DNA of 64,000 nucleotides from Adiantum capillus-veneris (taxonomy: Eukaryota > Streptophyta > Polypodiopsida > Polypodiales > Pteridaceae). The stretch is taken from contig CM043967.1 in the NCBI GenBank assembly GCA_014529385.2, positions 7,654,501 to 7,718,500 on the forward strand. The letters run 5' to 3'. Both the position numbers and the translations under genes were made by a program. A model generated the notes under the pieces. It had not been told where the DNA came from, made no database searches, and worked only from the letters and a program-made list of their open reading frames with translations. Numbering within the stretch: the stretch's first letter is position 1; each line of letters starts with the position of its first letter. Shown here piece after piece: positions 10,529-23,435 of this stretch.

Positions 10529-10990
10529 GGTACCGAATTAGCCAAAGGCTAATTCAAAACAGGTACAGGATGATTTAACAAGATTTCTCGCAAGAAATCT
10601 CGTGTAAATCAAAGGGCAAGTAGTCCTACTGATGCAGAAGATCAAAGGCTACGAATTGGTGCGATTGGCACACAAAACAAAGCCCGAAAGAAGAAAATAC
10701 AGCTTGCTGTATTTTTCTACAGATTTAGGGTTTTGACCCTATTTGATGCCTTTTTGTCCCAAGAGCTTCGGGGAAGCTAGAGGACAGTAATACAAGTGAT
10801 TTGGAGTATTTTAGGAGCTAAAAACAGAGAACTCAGCGTGCTGAATTTCCAGGACAGGTTTGCAAAAGTGCTCTATTATGCGTGGATAATCACTTGGATA
10901 TGTGGATTTTTGGTTGTGAAGGTTTCTACTACAATTATGCTGTCAAAATTGGGTCAAAAAGAGAATTCTGAGCCCAATAAAAGTGACAGC
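10529..10990 (+). repeat. Diverged LTR fragment inside Gypsy-1
   Basis: This stretch aligns with the LTR interior at about 8845-9300: shared words include CAAAGGGCAAGTAG, TTTAGGGTTTTG and CAGCGTGCTG. It is much more diverged than the two flanking LTRs are from each other, and it lacks LTR ends, so it is neither a solo LTR nor a tandem third LTR. It replaces the region where most of pol should lie. Confidence 0.8.
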
Positions 10991-11090
10991 ATAAGGGTAG
11001 ATCACAGGTTAATCTCCAAAGATCAAGATGAAGAGCAGAGAAAGATTGTTTTCGATGCTCAGTATGCAAATCAGTGATATTGCATAAAGG

Positions 11091-11345
11091 CTGAAATTGC
11101 CTGAGAGTTGGAAGATTCACAATGCGTTTCACGTGAGTCTTCTCAGATCCTATGTGGGTGATGTGCCAGAAGATATGTCAGCTAAAAATCAGCCGGAAGT
11201 CGAGGAACTTGACGAGATTTTGGTCCCGGAATAGATTTTGGCACATAAAGAAAGAAAAGAAAAGGCAAGGTTGCAAGGTGCTGTTTGGTAAAGTTCAAAA
11301 GCTATTCACCTCTGGATGTCAAGTGGATGGAAAAAAGTGAACTTG
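11091..11345 (+). pseudogene. Gypsy-1 integrase C-terminal remnant
   Basis: The plus strand reads LPESWKIHNAFHVSLLRSY followed by GDVPEDMSAKNQPEVEELDE, which is the classic end of plant Ty3/gypsy integrase (L-P-x-x-W-K-I-H-N-V-F-H-V-S-L-L), then ILVPE and a stop. After a frameshift a second block, SYSPLDVKWMEKSELAEY, continues the usual C-terminal tail. Everything upstream in pol is missing. This fixes the element as Ty3/gypsy and gives its plus-strand orientation. Confidence 0.85.
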
Positions 11346-11817
11346 CAGAGTACTAAAAGTATGGGAACTTAAAACCTTGGTTTGCAACCTACCTTGACTC
11401 CTTGAGTTTCAGAGCTACATGGATTGTCAGTGTGACAATGGCTTCTGAAAGAAATTATGTACATGTTACTTACAGTGAGCTCAAATGAAGTGCATGTTAC
11501 ATGAATGTTAGAGCTGTACAGATTGTCAGTTTGGCAATTGCTCTTATGGAATGTCCAAAAGTTTGGTTAGTGCTATAGAAGTGAGTATTTCTTGTCAGTT
11601 TGTCAAGGATACAGTAATTGCTTCTATTAAAGGGCACATGTGTAACTGCATTCTTAAACTGTCGGTTTGGGTATGCTCGAAAGTGTTACTAGATCCAACG
11701 TGTACTAAAAGACAGTGGCAAAATGCGTCGCTACCATTTTGTCATTGGAAAGTTAATGACTCAAAGCAATGGCAGAGTGCGAAGCTACCACTATGTCATT
11801 GGGACAGGGTTCACGTG

Positions 11818-11940
11818 CAGGCAATGCATGTGTCGACGAGGTGTTGAATACACCAGGGTTGACAATGAGCATGTATGTGTCGTACATATGTCGACGAGGT
11901 GTTGAATACACCAAGGTTGACTGTGACCATGTACGACATA
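11818..11940 (+). repeat. Tandem duplication in the Gypsy-1 3' untranslated region
   Basis: A unit of about 58-60 bp containing GTCGACGAGGTGTTGAATAC occurs twice, at about 11831 and 11890, with a few substitutions. It lies between the pol remnant and the polypurine tract. A shorter duplicated word (AGCTACCA ... TGTCATTGG) precedes it at 11725-11805. Confidence 0.75.
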
Positions 11941-11961
11941 GGTGCAAACGAGGACGTTTGA

Positions 11962-11979
11962 GATTTCAAGAGGGGGGTA
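11962..11979 (+). other. Polypurine tract of Gypsy-1
   Basis: GATTTCAAGAGGGGGGTA lies immediately before the 3' LTR start (TG at 11980). Its purine run is the expected second-strand primer. Confidence 0.7.
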
Positions 11980-13464
11980 TGTCACCAGCCAGTGGCAATT
12001 CCATTTTTGTTTATTTTCTCTTTCTTTGGGGAATTTCGTTTGTTTTACCTTTTGGAAACACCCCTCTGGAAATCTAACTGCGCTGCATTGCATAGCCAAC
12101 GTGGAACTGTTCAGAGAGAGTCCAGGCCTGAGCGCTAAAGAGCACTAAGGTTGGACAAGGACTATGGTTAGCCAAAGTGGGGTCATTGGCCAGCCAAAGC
12201 GGAATCTTTTGCTACATAGGCTACATTTCAGTTCTGGGTGTGGCTGCAGTGTACAAAGAGGGTCAGATGACCTAGAAGAATGTAATGGCAGAAACTCCTA
12301 AATTTTAGGGATTGCTATCTTTGGACGGTAAAATGTCTTCGCGTCATTACGTGCAGTTTGACATGGGGATCATTTTGTTACTCTGTGGCCAAGTCAACTA
12401 AGGCTGCAGGTGAGATATTTTTAGACACGAGGGTCTAAAGGAGGAAAATGCACAAATGAGTGACACTTGGCACTCTGAGGCCATTTTACTACTTAAAGAG
12501 AAGGCAAAAACTTGATTTTCAGCTGTGAGCTCGTTTTTGAGTGCTGTCATAGGTGGGAGAGCTTCAATGGAGTGTTGGCTAACCCTCCATGTACAGTGAG
12601 GTGCAGGATGTCATGACCTGCACACCTCTCACTGCTCTCTCTCTCCCCTATTCTTTATGGTTATGCCCCTCTAGTGGGCTTTTCATTTGATCAATGTACA
12701 GTTATGTGGGTTCATGCGCGATTGCCGAGGCAAGAGCCTCTTGCACAGGTATTGGATTAGCTAGCGGCTAATCCCCCGCAGGTACTGGTGAATTCGGAGA
12801 GGTTTCACGTGCGAAATTCTGTCCGATTCAAAGGGCAAGTAGCCCTACAGGTGTGGGAGCTCGAGGACTTGCTACGGATGCGACCGGCACGCGAAAGGGA
12901 GCCTGAAACAGTGAATTACAGCCTGCTGTGTATTTTTGCAGGTTTAGGGTTTTGGCCCTAAACGGACCCTAATACCCCCAGGAGGTTCGGGGACGCAAGG
13001 GGACTACTGTACAGGTGATCTGGTGCATTTCCGGGGCAGAAAACAGAGAATTCAGCGTGCTGCAGATTCTCGCCAGGTTTTGCAAAATGTCCCTATGCGT
13101 CGGGAAAGTCATCCAATGCGTGGGAATACTGACTGTGAAGGGTCCTAGTACAGTTATGCACCGAAATCAGGCCAGAACAGTTGAAATTCAGCCAAGATTG
13201 TGCGGGGCAGCTTGTAGGGAACCATAGCTTTTATTCCCTTATTCCCTCTGTTAAAGAATAAAGAAATACCGAAAGGGGCGCCTAATTTAGGGGCCAATCT
13301 GGTGTTGGTCTTCTCATACAGGTGCAATCTGGCAGCCTGTATCCCATTCCCCTCTTTTGTGTCATTATAGCACAGGTAGAATAGACGACTAACAATGGGT
13401 GAAAGCTAAATCAAGGTTTGAAGTAAAGTCTACTGCCCTTTTTGAAGTTAACAGACCGGTTTCA
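11980..13464 (+). repeat. Gypsy-1 3' LTR
   Basis: Starts TGTCACCAGCCAGTGG and ends GGTTTCA. It carries a small extra duplication of TTATTCCC relative to the 5' LTR near 13235. Confidence 0.9.
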
Positions 13465-13799
13465 AAATGTGACTTCCTTGATTGCATACTTTTCAGCTTT
13501 TCATGAGAAATCCGCATATGTCCGTGCTCATTCATGAGTAATCGTGCTCAACGTACATTATAGCATGCCTTTGGAAAGGGATCACATAAGGACGGTAACT
13601 AAAATACAGGAAAGCATTACGAATGATACACTCGAACAATGCGTACTGACTTATCACTCGTACACATAATGCTTCCCGAGAGAGTTCTTTGGACTTAGGC
13701 TCAAGAGCCAAGATCGGTTCTTTGTGATTGATCGAATTTGCAATGAGGTTAGCCTCACTAGAAAAAGCATCAACTAAACCATCATGTGAACAATCATAG
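13465..13799. other. No recognised feature
   Basis: Flanking DNA after Gypsy-1. It includes a TCATGAG-rich patch but no coding or repeat structure I can support. Confidence 0.4.
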
Positions 13800-14015
13800 T
13801 TTCTTCCTGCAAATCATCATGCTCGTGAATAATCACATCTTTGTCATGCAAAGCATCATGCTCGTGAAGAATTACATCCTAATCATGCAAATCAACATGC
13901 TCGTGAGTGATTAATCACATCTTGATCATGTAAATCATCATGCTTGTCATTATCATGCAATTCATCATGCTTATCATTGTCATTCAAATCATCAGGCTTA
14001 TCATAATCATGCAAA
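13800..14015 (-). repeat. Minisatellite encoding an acidic D/H/N repeat
   Basis: About eight imperfect units of roughly 22-36 bp are built on CATGCAAATCATCATGCT. The lower-coordinate units are out of frame or stop-containing. From 13892 upward, read on the minus strand, the array encodes repeats such as DLHDNDKHDELHDNDKHDD. Confidence 0.8.
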
Positions 14016-14524
14016 TCATATGTGTCTTGCTTGGGAGAAGAAGAGTTGGAGAGAGTCTCCTTTTTCCGAATCTCTTGCATCTGTGCCTGCACTTGAGAAA
14101 AGCGTCGCAACATCTCTTTCATGTGTCAACCGCTCATTGCTTTTCTTGCTTTGTTCTCGCGATCAAATTCTGCTTCTCTTTCTTCGCGCTCACGATCCAA
14201 TTCAGCTAGTCTTACTTTGGCTTCCAAGCGTGCTTGCTCGTGCGCACGCGCCATGGCTGCCATTCTTTCTTGGTACTTATGATCAATTTCTGCCTTTCTT
14301 TCTGCTGTTCTTGCTTCGCGTTCTAACTTCCTTGCTTTGTGTTCTAACTTCTTGTCCATCATCATCTTGTCGAAAGCCTCTATAAGAGTTAGTGCAATCT
14401 TTGGCGTAGATGGGGAAGGGGGAGGGTCGGAAAAACCTCCTGGTGGGGAAAACTCTTCTTTGCCACTCCCATGCTCACCACCTCCAAGGGAAGTATCCAT
14501 TCCGCTCGAGTGATGACCATCCAT
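13892..14524 (-). pseudogene. Charged-helix ORF with acidic repeat tail, one in-frame stop
   Basis: Starting at ATG 14524, a 132-codon frame reads MDGHHSSGMDTSLGGG, a proline-rich patch (FSDPPPSPSTPK), then a long highly charged predicted helix (KLEREARTAERKAEIDHKY, LAELDREREEREAEFDREN). A TGA at 14126-14128 ends it. The same frame reopens two codons later at 14122 with MKEMLRRFSQVQAQMQEIRK and runs into the minisatellite-encoded D/H/N repeat. I do not recognise the family. A TATA-like sequence lies about 40 bp upstream. It could be a small host gene with a recent nonsense mutation or part of a transposon; the charged helix makes homology calls unreliable. Confidence 0.45.
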
Positions 14525-14557
14525 GGGGGTCGATAACTACAAATGAGGCCTTGGCTT

Positions 14558-14572
14558 CCCTTATATTATAAT
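14558..14572 (-). promoter_or_regulatory. TATA-like box upstream of the charged-helix ORF
   Basis: On the minus strand the sequence reads TTATAATATAAGGGAAG, about 40-45 bp before ATG 14524. The short distance to the start codon would leave a very short leader, so it is only a candidate. Confidence 0.35.
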
Positions 14573-14699
14573 GGCCGGCCCCACACTACGTCCGCCCGGA
14601 CACTGGACGCCCACGACGGCGCCTAGGCTAGATCCCCTCTCCTATTAGCGGGACATAACACCACACCATCACGATCATGTGCTCTCCTTGTCTTCCAGA

Positions 14700-16591
<1,892 letters not shown>

Positions 16592-16607
16592 CTTTGGCGA
16601 ATTGCAG

Positions 16608-17349
16608 GTCTATACATCGGTGCTTTTGGTCCATACACATCTGAGCTGGTTCAATTACGACGAAAATATGGTCATTGGCATGAAGAAACAGATATAAGTA
16701 AAATAAAAGACACCCTTGAATTTTTCGAGTATGTTGAAGCGGTAAAGCTTACAGGAGACTTGAATGTACCAGCTGGTCAGGTAATGCATTTTTTGCATTT
16801 TTGTCAAAGTGTTTTCAAGGCACTTATTTAAGGTTTGGCAAGTGACTGTGGACCTTAGCCTTGAATTTGGCAGGTCACATTCCGGGCTAAGATATCTAAA
16901 GACAGTAGGCTCTCGCACCGTGGCATCTATCCAGAGGAGCTGGGAGTGGTACGACTGAAGTTGCCTGCGTAGTTGATTTTAGCAGACAGTTGATGAGTCT
17001 ATGCAGTATTCTGTGTTTGGAGGTTTCCAAGGAGTTGAAATTCTCCCTTTGTTTCCGTTCGTTTTCAGGTTGCAAGGTACAAAGGCCAGGGCAGGTTGGC
17101 TGAACCTGGTTTCAAAAATCCACAATGGGTTGATGGGGAGCTTCTACTTCTTGATGGCAAGGTATTTTTGCTAAGTGATTTTACATGCAAGGCTCCAATC
17201 GAAATAGTTTGAGAGAACACGAATACTTATGTCATTTGAGTGTGCAGGGTTTTGGTCATATAAATGGTGCAGAGCTTGGCTTTGTCTATTCAGTTCCGGA
17301 GAGACATTTTCTAGTCCTCTTCAACCGGTTGAAGCTTCAAGTTGATTAA
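16608..17349 (+). CDS. EX: EXECUTER-type protein, last four exons (partial gene)
   Basis: Four exons with AG/GT borders join in frame: 16608-16780, 16874-16948, 17069-17161, 17248-17349 (TAA). They encode the conserved C-terminal domain of EXECUTER1/2: [77 protein letters not shown] and [15 protein letters not shown]. EXECUTERs are plastid proteins, encoded in the nucleus, that relay singlet-oxygen signals from grana margins. From memory of the family, the oxidation-prone sensor Trp of Arabidopsis EX1 matches the Trp in NPQWVDGEL, which is kept. The 5' exons (transit peptide, UVR region) are not visible; the upstream intron would hold LINE-C and the GA array. EX1 versus EX2 cannot be decided. 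It could also be a 3' gene fragment. Confidence 0.9.
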
Positions 17350-20300
17350 GTGACTGCAACCTCGACAATCTTTTGACAAGTTTTTATGTCACTACACATG
17401 AAAGTCGGGTGTGCTGATCACGCCTGAAAGCTGCTTATGTCCGTGGTTTAGACCTGTTGACAAGGTTGCTGAGGATGGCCTGCTGCCATATGCACTAGTG
17501 AAAGAAGTGGCTGCTAGTGAGTTCTGAGCCCAAATGGACGTGGCTTCGGACAACAAAGTGACAGGAGTGACAACACATGGGTCAAATGACATATAACTGA
17601 GGGTTGGCAGACAGCTGTTTTCATCGCTGTTGATCTGCCGGTGTTGGGAACAAAATGTACAGTCTAGTCAAACGTACTGTTGAGAGTTATTAGTTTTGGC
17701 AGTGTACTTGTAATTTTCCAGTCGAAAAGTGCGACATCCTCAAATAAACATTAATGGACCTTTACACCTTGTGTGGTGTTGGTGTACTTTCACAGAGATG
17801 GAAGTAACAGCGTGATTACTGCATGGTGGTAAAATTACACACACTATGTATACATGTACCTCTTTTATGCTATTTATTACATTGTCTTCAGACAGACATG
17901 GCATTGCCTGGAATGAATGAATACAGATACTCATATCATCAGGATCTCCTCTCTAGTCAATTTTGGAACTTAAGAACCACTCTTCCTTGATAAGTTAGTG
18001 CTTTTGGAAAGTGTACAAGTTTCTTGAAAGTCTTGTTACATGGCGTACAGTTTGCACGAGAAGCAAAAACAATAGTCAGCAACTGCAATGAATGTGTATC
18101 TTGGGCATCCCTGACCTACGAAGCCTTGTGCAAGTGGGTAGCATTGCTCATCTCTCCTCCTGGAATTCTTGTCAACCCTAAGGACTAAGCACGCATTGAC
18201 AGTTGTTTCCAGGAGCTCACATGGCACATTAAGAGAAGTGCATTTCTGAATTTTGGTGGAATGAATTATAAAGAAAAGAATAATTCAAGTGCTGCAAAAA
18301 GGGGGGGGGGGGGCAACGGCGGCTGTCATTCTCAACTGTCCCAGGCATGAACATGAAAATACGGTACGCATTAACCATGGGTGAGATTATGATACAACTA
18401 GATCACATGAAAGGCTAGGTCCCAACCAAGTACAAACAGGCTAACGTACATTGTGCATCTTTCAAAAAGCCTACAGTGAACATAAAGCTTGAAAGTGCAA
18501 GCCCGTTCTTTTAGTCTGAGTGAAGCTTAAGAAGAACCATAGAGCATATTTTGCCCTTGTAACTGTGTTGGAACTTTTATGGGGATAAGAGATGAATTCT
18601 TCATCTAGTCTTTTTAAAGAGAGCTATCCATTTGATCTAGGCCTGAAGTGAAGCTTCATTTGAAGTAGAATGGATGCAGCTGAAAAATTCCAGCTTGAGA
18701 GAACTGTAACGGTGTTGTTACCTGGACATTTGAAGAAGAGGTGTATAATAGTTTCCTCATGCATTTTGCATCTGGGACTCCCCATTTCCTTGCTTTACTA
18801 GGTAGTCCATAAAGACTTATGACTAATTTGCCATGAGAGAATAGCTTGCTTATCGGTCTGGGAAAAAACTCCAATGCGTCTGAATACGTAACTCTATTGA
18901 GCCCTGTTCCAATTGACAACCACATCTATGATTGAGAATCTGATGTAGCATGCATGCACATGTGTCACTGACAAACCCAGGCAATCTCAGAAATCAATTC
19001 CACATCACACTGCCCATTCCACAGGATACGAGTCTCACCATGAGAAACTGTCATGCGAACTCGACTTTAAAGAGTTTTTGAGCCAAAATGCAATGCTGTG
19101 GGTGAACATTTGTGGTGAACATACCAAACCATATGGAGTCCTACATTGTGAAAGCCCTGTCAAAAACCTTAAGATAGCCCGCGAGCATGAGGAAGCTGTA
19201 CATGTGTTGTGTGACTTGTCAGCCCCCCTGCTAGGGGTCTTTCTCATTGTAATCCGGAGGAATGTATCTACAGGATAGCAAAACTTACACCATGCTCCTG
19301 AGATGTACATTTTGGTCTCTTTCTAAACAATTCAAACAGCGCTTATGGTTTTCTTTTAAAAGGAGCGACCTCCAAACAAAACCTTGAATAGTCGGCGCTT
19401 TTTGTAGATTAGCATCAACTGCGTTGCACTTGCTCCCAACTTTCTTACGCTTACCCTACTGTGTTTCTGTGTAGTCTTGTGCATCAGAAGAATGGCCACT
19501 TTGTTGCTGCTTGCATAGGTCCAAATTGTTTTCCATTTTATGGCTAGAGCAGAGGTGAGAACAGGTTGAAGGACTTCTTCTGGCATAACCATTTTATCTT
19601 CAATCGTGCTAGCTATCACCAAATCAGCTCAGGGAGAAAATTTGGTGCAGTTGTGCATGTTTCCTTTGAGAGCCATAGACCCTCCATTGAGTGACCCAGC
19701 CATTGACAGTATAGTAATCCAAGCCTCGAGTCACTTGTAGGCGCCCCCTCACAAACACCACATTGGAAACAGGTTTGATGAGCAGACTGAACCACACAGA
19801 ATCCTTGAGACGTAATTGCACATCCTTTAGAGAGGGTTTTTTTTAGCCATAAACAGACTGCTCCACGTCAAAGGAGTTCCTTCTGCCTCAGCAAAGAGTT
19901 AGTCGTGTTGCACCAGGTTTGGCATGCCTTTAAACAGAAGTTACATTTCCTTGTGACTAGCAATGCCCGGTATTATCATTTGAGGAGATTGGTCTTAATA
20001 TCCATTTTGCAGCTTCTGCCGAGCTGCTATAAATGTGAGCTTTGGATAAGTAGTATACTATGGTTAATGATTGACCCACTGGCCAAGCACTTTGAAGATC
20101 TTAAAGCTGAAGACAACATTCCTAAAGGAGTTAACTGAATCATTGTCGTTCCTCTTCCTCATCCTTTGCCAACTGCTGTAGACAGAGATGTTTATGAGCA
20201 CTGGGAACTTGGAAGCCTTTAATGTGTCCTTTTTCCATGCCGATTTGGAACCAGCCACCTCCAGGGCATCTGATATAGTGAAGCCACCGAGCATCCTTGC

Positions 20301-20400
20301 CTAGAGGACCTTTCTGAGGGATACCTCTTGTCATTGTCCCAGTGAGACAACCACTTAGCCCCAAGAAAAACACATACATGGCTGGGGAACCCACAACACT
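17350..20400. other. EXECUTER 3' flank and gene-poor DNA
   Basis: The 3' UTR of the EXECUTER gene probably occupies the first few hundred bases; AATAAA-like words occur near 17742 (AATAAAC). A G-run lies at 18301-18314. Short minus-strand frames between 18656 and 20409 (for example one containing GLDYYTVNGWVTQWRVYG at 19624-19821) may be relics of a decayed gene, but I recognise no family. Confidence 0.4.
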
Positions 20401-20424
20401 ATGTGCCACGGGGTCTTAAATAAA

Positions 20425-20540
20425 CCCCGGGTGGTGGGATCAACGGTGGGCAACGGTGGGCAGGGCTTTGGGGGGATCTCAAAAGCCCCAGGTGGTGGGA
20501 TTGACGATGAGCAGGGTTTTGGGGGGGATCTCGAGGAGAA
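20425..20540 (+). repeat. Short GC-rich tandem repeat
   Basis: Two imperfect copies of a unit with GGTGGTGGGAT ... GGGCAGGG(C/T)TTTGGGGGG(G)ATCTC occur at about 20431 and 20490. Non-coding. Confidence 0.6.
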
Positions 20541-20836
20541 TGGACGGCCTACAAAAAGTTGCACATGTTGACTTCTCGGGTGGTGGCTCGGGTCTCAAGC
20601 CGATGGCTAGCAGTTGCCCTAACCATGCACCCGCATGGGTTTGGTTGTCCAATCTTCCATTTCACATTTATGTAAGCTACACCAGCGCAGGCAAAAGTAA
20701 GTAAGGACATAAAAAGTAAACACATCCAATGACCCTTGCAATTTTGAAAAACTTGCCCCAGTTGTCGATCATCGATCCCACTGCTTGGTCTTCATTGAAA
20801 ATAGCGTTGAGGCTGAGGAACCCTCTTTCCTAAATC

Positions 20837-20960
20837 CATGTCATGAAGAGACTAAACAATGAGTTCCATTCCATCTTGTTAGAATTGATGTCCTAGAAAA
20901 TTGGACGACTCATGTCATGAAGAGACTAAACAATGAGTCCCATTCCATCCTCTTAGAATT
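20837..20960 (+). repeat. 74-bp tandem duplication
   Basis: CATGTCATGAAGAGACTAAA starts at 20837 and again at 20911, and both copies continue similarly through CAATGAGT and TTAGAATTGAT. Confidence 0.85.
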
Positions 20961-21240
20961 GATAAGTGGATCACTCGGCTGATTCTTTAGCATGCTCTAA
21001 TCGGCGTCCAATCCCTCTCAAAAAGCAATTATTGCCTCCACTACGTTACCTAAATTTGAGATTTATAATTTGAAGGTTAGAGAAATCTATACTCTTTATA
21101 ATGCAGCTTAAAATTTTCAAGGAAGGAGAGGGCATCCACGTCACTCCTTTATTCATTTCAAAAAACACCTTACAAAAGATCTAATCTAAAATGCAAAAGT
21201 AAAGGGTAAGATTGTAAGAAATGACACCCTTTTCTTTTTC

Positions 21241-21462
21241 AAATGTAAGAAGTGACAAGCCTTTTCAAATGTAAAATCAAGAGACTTTCTATTCCAAATA
21301 AAATAAATGTGAAAGTTTGATTGCACATAACAAAAAGGGGATAACTTTTTCAAATGTAAGAAGTGACAAGCCTTTTCAAATGTAAAATTAAGAGACTTTC
21401 TATTCCACATAAAATAAATGTGGAAGTTTGATTGCACATAACAAAAAGGGGATAACTTTAGT
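21241..21462 (+). repeat. 111-bp tandem duplication
   Basis: Two copies (21241-21351, 21352-21462) starting AAATGTAAGAAGTGACAAGC differ at only a few bases. A partial third copy may precede them (TTGTAAGAAATGACACCC at 21213). Confidence 0.9.
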
Positions 21463-21740
21463 GGAGGTTTTGTTACTTAATGCGAATTTACTTTTTGAAG
21501 GTATAACAAAAAAAAAATAGTGATTTTTTTTTTAATAGAAATGTAATTTTTGAAGATATATTTGGTTTTATCTTTTCAAGGGGCTTTTTTTAAGACCAAT
21601 ATTGATATGTTTTTTTTTTTTTGCAAATATGTATTTTTATAAAGAGCTTGAAAAAAAAAAAGCTCGCTTAACGTCTCCTTGAGGTTGTTTTGCTTTGAGG
21701 ACATGTATGACATACAAATGCAGAGATCGTTATCCACATT

Positions 21741-21743
<3 letters not shown>

Positions 21744-21779
<36 letters not shown>

Positions 21780-21792
21780 ACCACATTGCTTA

Positions 21793-21831
<39 letters not shown>

Positions 21832-21859
21832 CCACCACATTGCTTATGTGTGTGTGTGT

Positions 21860-21895
<36 letters not shown>

Positions 21896-21957
21896 CCATC
21901 ACATTGCATGTGTGCATACACATGTACATTTATGAGGGGGAGAGAGAAAGAAAGATT
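21744..21957 (+). repeat. Compound GA/GT minisatellite
   Basis: GA runs and GT runs alternate with the spacer ACCACCACATTGCTTATG, giving three higher-order units (about 21744, 21808, 21861). The array has expanded both at the dinucleotide level and as a longer unit. Confidence 0.9.
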
Positions 21958-22093
21958 TTACCGTTGACTTCACGCACTTTTCAAATTTTCAAGATATTAT
22001 TTTTTGGTATTAGTATATTTTTAAAAAGATAGTTAAAGATTTTAACCCGTAGAAAATGGATTAAATGTCCGACAAAGATCAACCCTCACATTA

Positions 22094-22419
22094 ACATCCC
22101 AAATGGGTAGAGAGATTTCCAGTTGATGGACCTTTTACCAATTCTTGGATATTTTGTTCTTTTTATTGTTAAGAATTAACATGTGGGCCATGCTTAAAAA
22201 TCTATAAATTCCTTAAATTTTGGCAGGCAAGGGGGACCAATCTAAAATCAACGAAAGAGAACACCCCAAATGGGTAGAGAGATTTCCCCGTTGATGGACC
22301 TTTTACTAATTTTTGGATATTTTGTTCTTTTTATTTTTAAGAGTTAATATGTGAGCCATGCTTAAAAATCTATAAATTCCTTAAATTTTGGTAGGCAAAG
22401 GTGTAATCTAAAATCAAAA
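22094..22419 (+). repeat. 167-bp tandem duplication
   Basis: Copies starting CCCAAATGGGTAGAGAGATT occur at about 22097 and 22265 and run through CTATAAATTCCTTAAATTTTGG; they differ by scattered substitutions. A GA run follows at 22420-22445. Confidence 0.9.
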
Positions 22420-22603
22420 AGAGAGAGAGAGAGAGAGAGAGAGAGGACAATTGTTAAGTGCTGTATTTAATGTGTTGAAATGCAAAGTCCAACAAATGAC
22501 GCAAGAGGAGAGAAAAAGACATAACAAAATGCTCGCGTGGAGCAACAATTTAAAGGTACTTTAAAAGTTACAAGACATGTATGACATCTATGGGGAGGAG
22601 GAG

Positions 22604-22608
<5 letters not shown>

Positions 22609-22643
<35 letters not shown>

Positions 22644-22802
22644 AGATAAACAAGAAGAAAATTTTTAATGCCATCGGAACAATCCCAAAAGATATATCTC
22701 ACAACATGGGTAAGAACAAAGAGCAGATAAACAAGAAGAAAATTTTTAATGCCATCGGAACAATCCCAAAAGATATATCTCACAACATGGGTAAGAACAA
22801 AA
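22609..22802 (+). repeat. GA microsatellite plus 81-bp tandem duplication
   Basis: A GA run (22609-22641) leads into two near-identical 81-bp copies (22641-22721 and 22722-22802) beginning AGCAGATAAACAAGAAGAAA. Confidence 0.9.
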
Positions 22803-22814
22803 TTAATTTTGTTT

Positions 22815-22818
<4 letters not shown>

Positions 22819-22886
<68 letters not shown>
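22819..22886 (+). repeat. (CT)n-(CA)n compound microsatellite
   Basis: About 13 CT units run straight into about 20 CA units. Confidence 0.9.
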
Positions 22887-22887
<1 letters not shown>

Positions 22888-23283
22888 CTTGATAAAAGGA
22901 GAATTTGAAATGTTGTAGGAACATCCAATGAGATCTCAAATATCTATCCATAGGAGAGAGAGAGACATCTATTAAGAGGTCGTGTTATGCATCACTTTTA
23001 TAAATGCTATATACGTGTAGGAAGAGAGTATTGACAATGTTCCACTTGGAAGAGAAGATAGCCGGGATCAATGGCTAGGAAAGAAACTCAGGGGAAGACT
23101 AATAGCGGATCAGGAGCTTTGTTCATATGGGCATTCCAGCATTGCATGTCATCCATGGCCACTAATTGTTAATTGACTTGTGAGATAAAAGAAATCCGGC
23201 TTGGCAGGAGCTGTACCAGCTATTCTAGAGTCAAAAAGTCCACAGAAACATGGAGACTCTTAAGGAGCAAGAGCCCAAGTTCC

Positions 23284-23435
23284 TCCTGATCTCTAAAAGA
23301 TGCGGCTAGAAATATGTGCCATTGCATGTGAATGGCACCAAGGTGTTGCCTCACCTAAAAGCATACCAAGTTCCTCCTACTCTCTAAAAGATGCTGCTAA
23401 AAATATGTGCAATTGCGCACACCAAGGTGTTGTAG
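23284..23435 (+). repeat. Imperfect tandem duplication of about 100 bp
   Basis: CTCTAAAAGATGCGGCTAGA (23290) and CTCTAAAAGATGCTGCTAAA (about 23382) head two copies that each continue with AATATGTGC and CACCAAGGTGTTG. Confidence 0.75.

Larger units (their letters stand above)
8070..13464 (+). mobile_element. Ty3/gypsy LTR retrotransposon (Gypsy-1), internally deleted
   Basis: Two direct repeats of about 1.48 kb, each starting TGTCACCAGCC and ending in CA, bound a 2.4-kb interior. The flanks are GAATG (8065-8069) and AAATG (13465-13469), a 5-bp target duplication with one mismatch. The interior keeps a gag start and the end of integrase but lacks protease, RT, RNase H and most of integrase, so the copy could move only with help, if at all. 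Comparing the LTRs by eye gives roughly 50 substitutions over about 1,480 bp (about 3.5%) plus small indels, so the insertion is fairly old. Confidence 0.9.

Noticed and set aside
19624-20409. Possible decayed gene on the minus strand (frames with GLDYYTVNGWVTQWRVYG and RWLHYIRCPGGGWFQIGM)
   Set aside because: The segments look protein-like, but I could not match them to any family or link them by splice sites.
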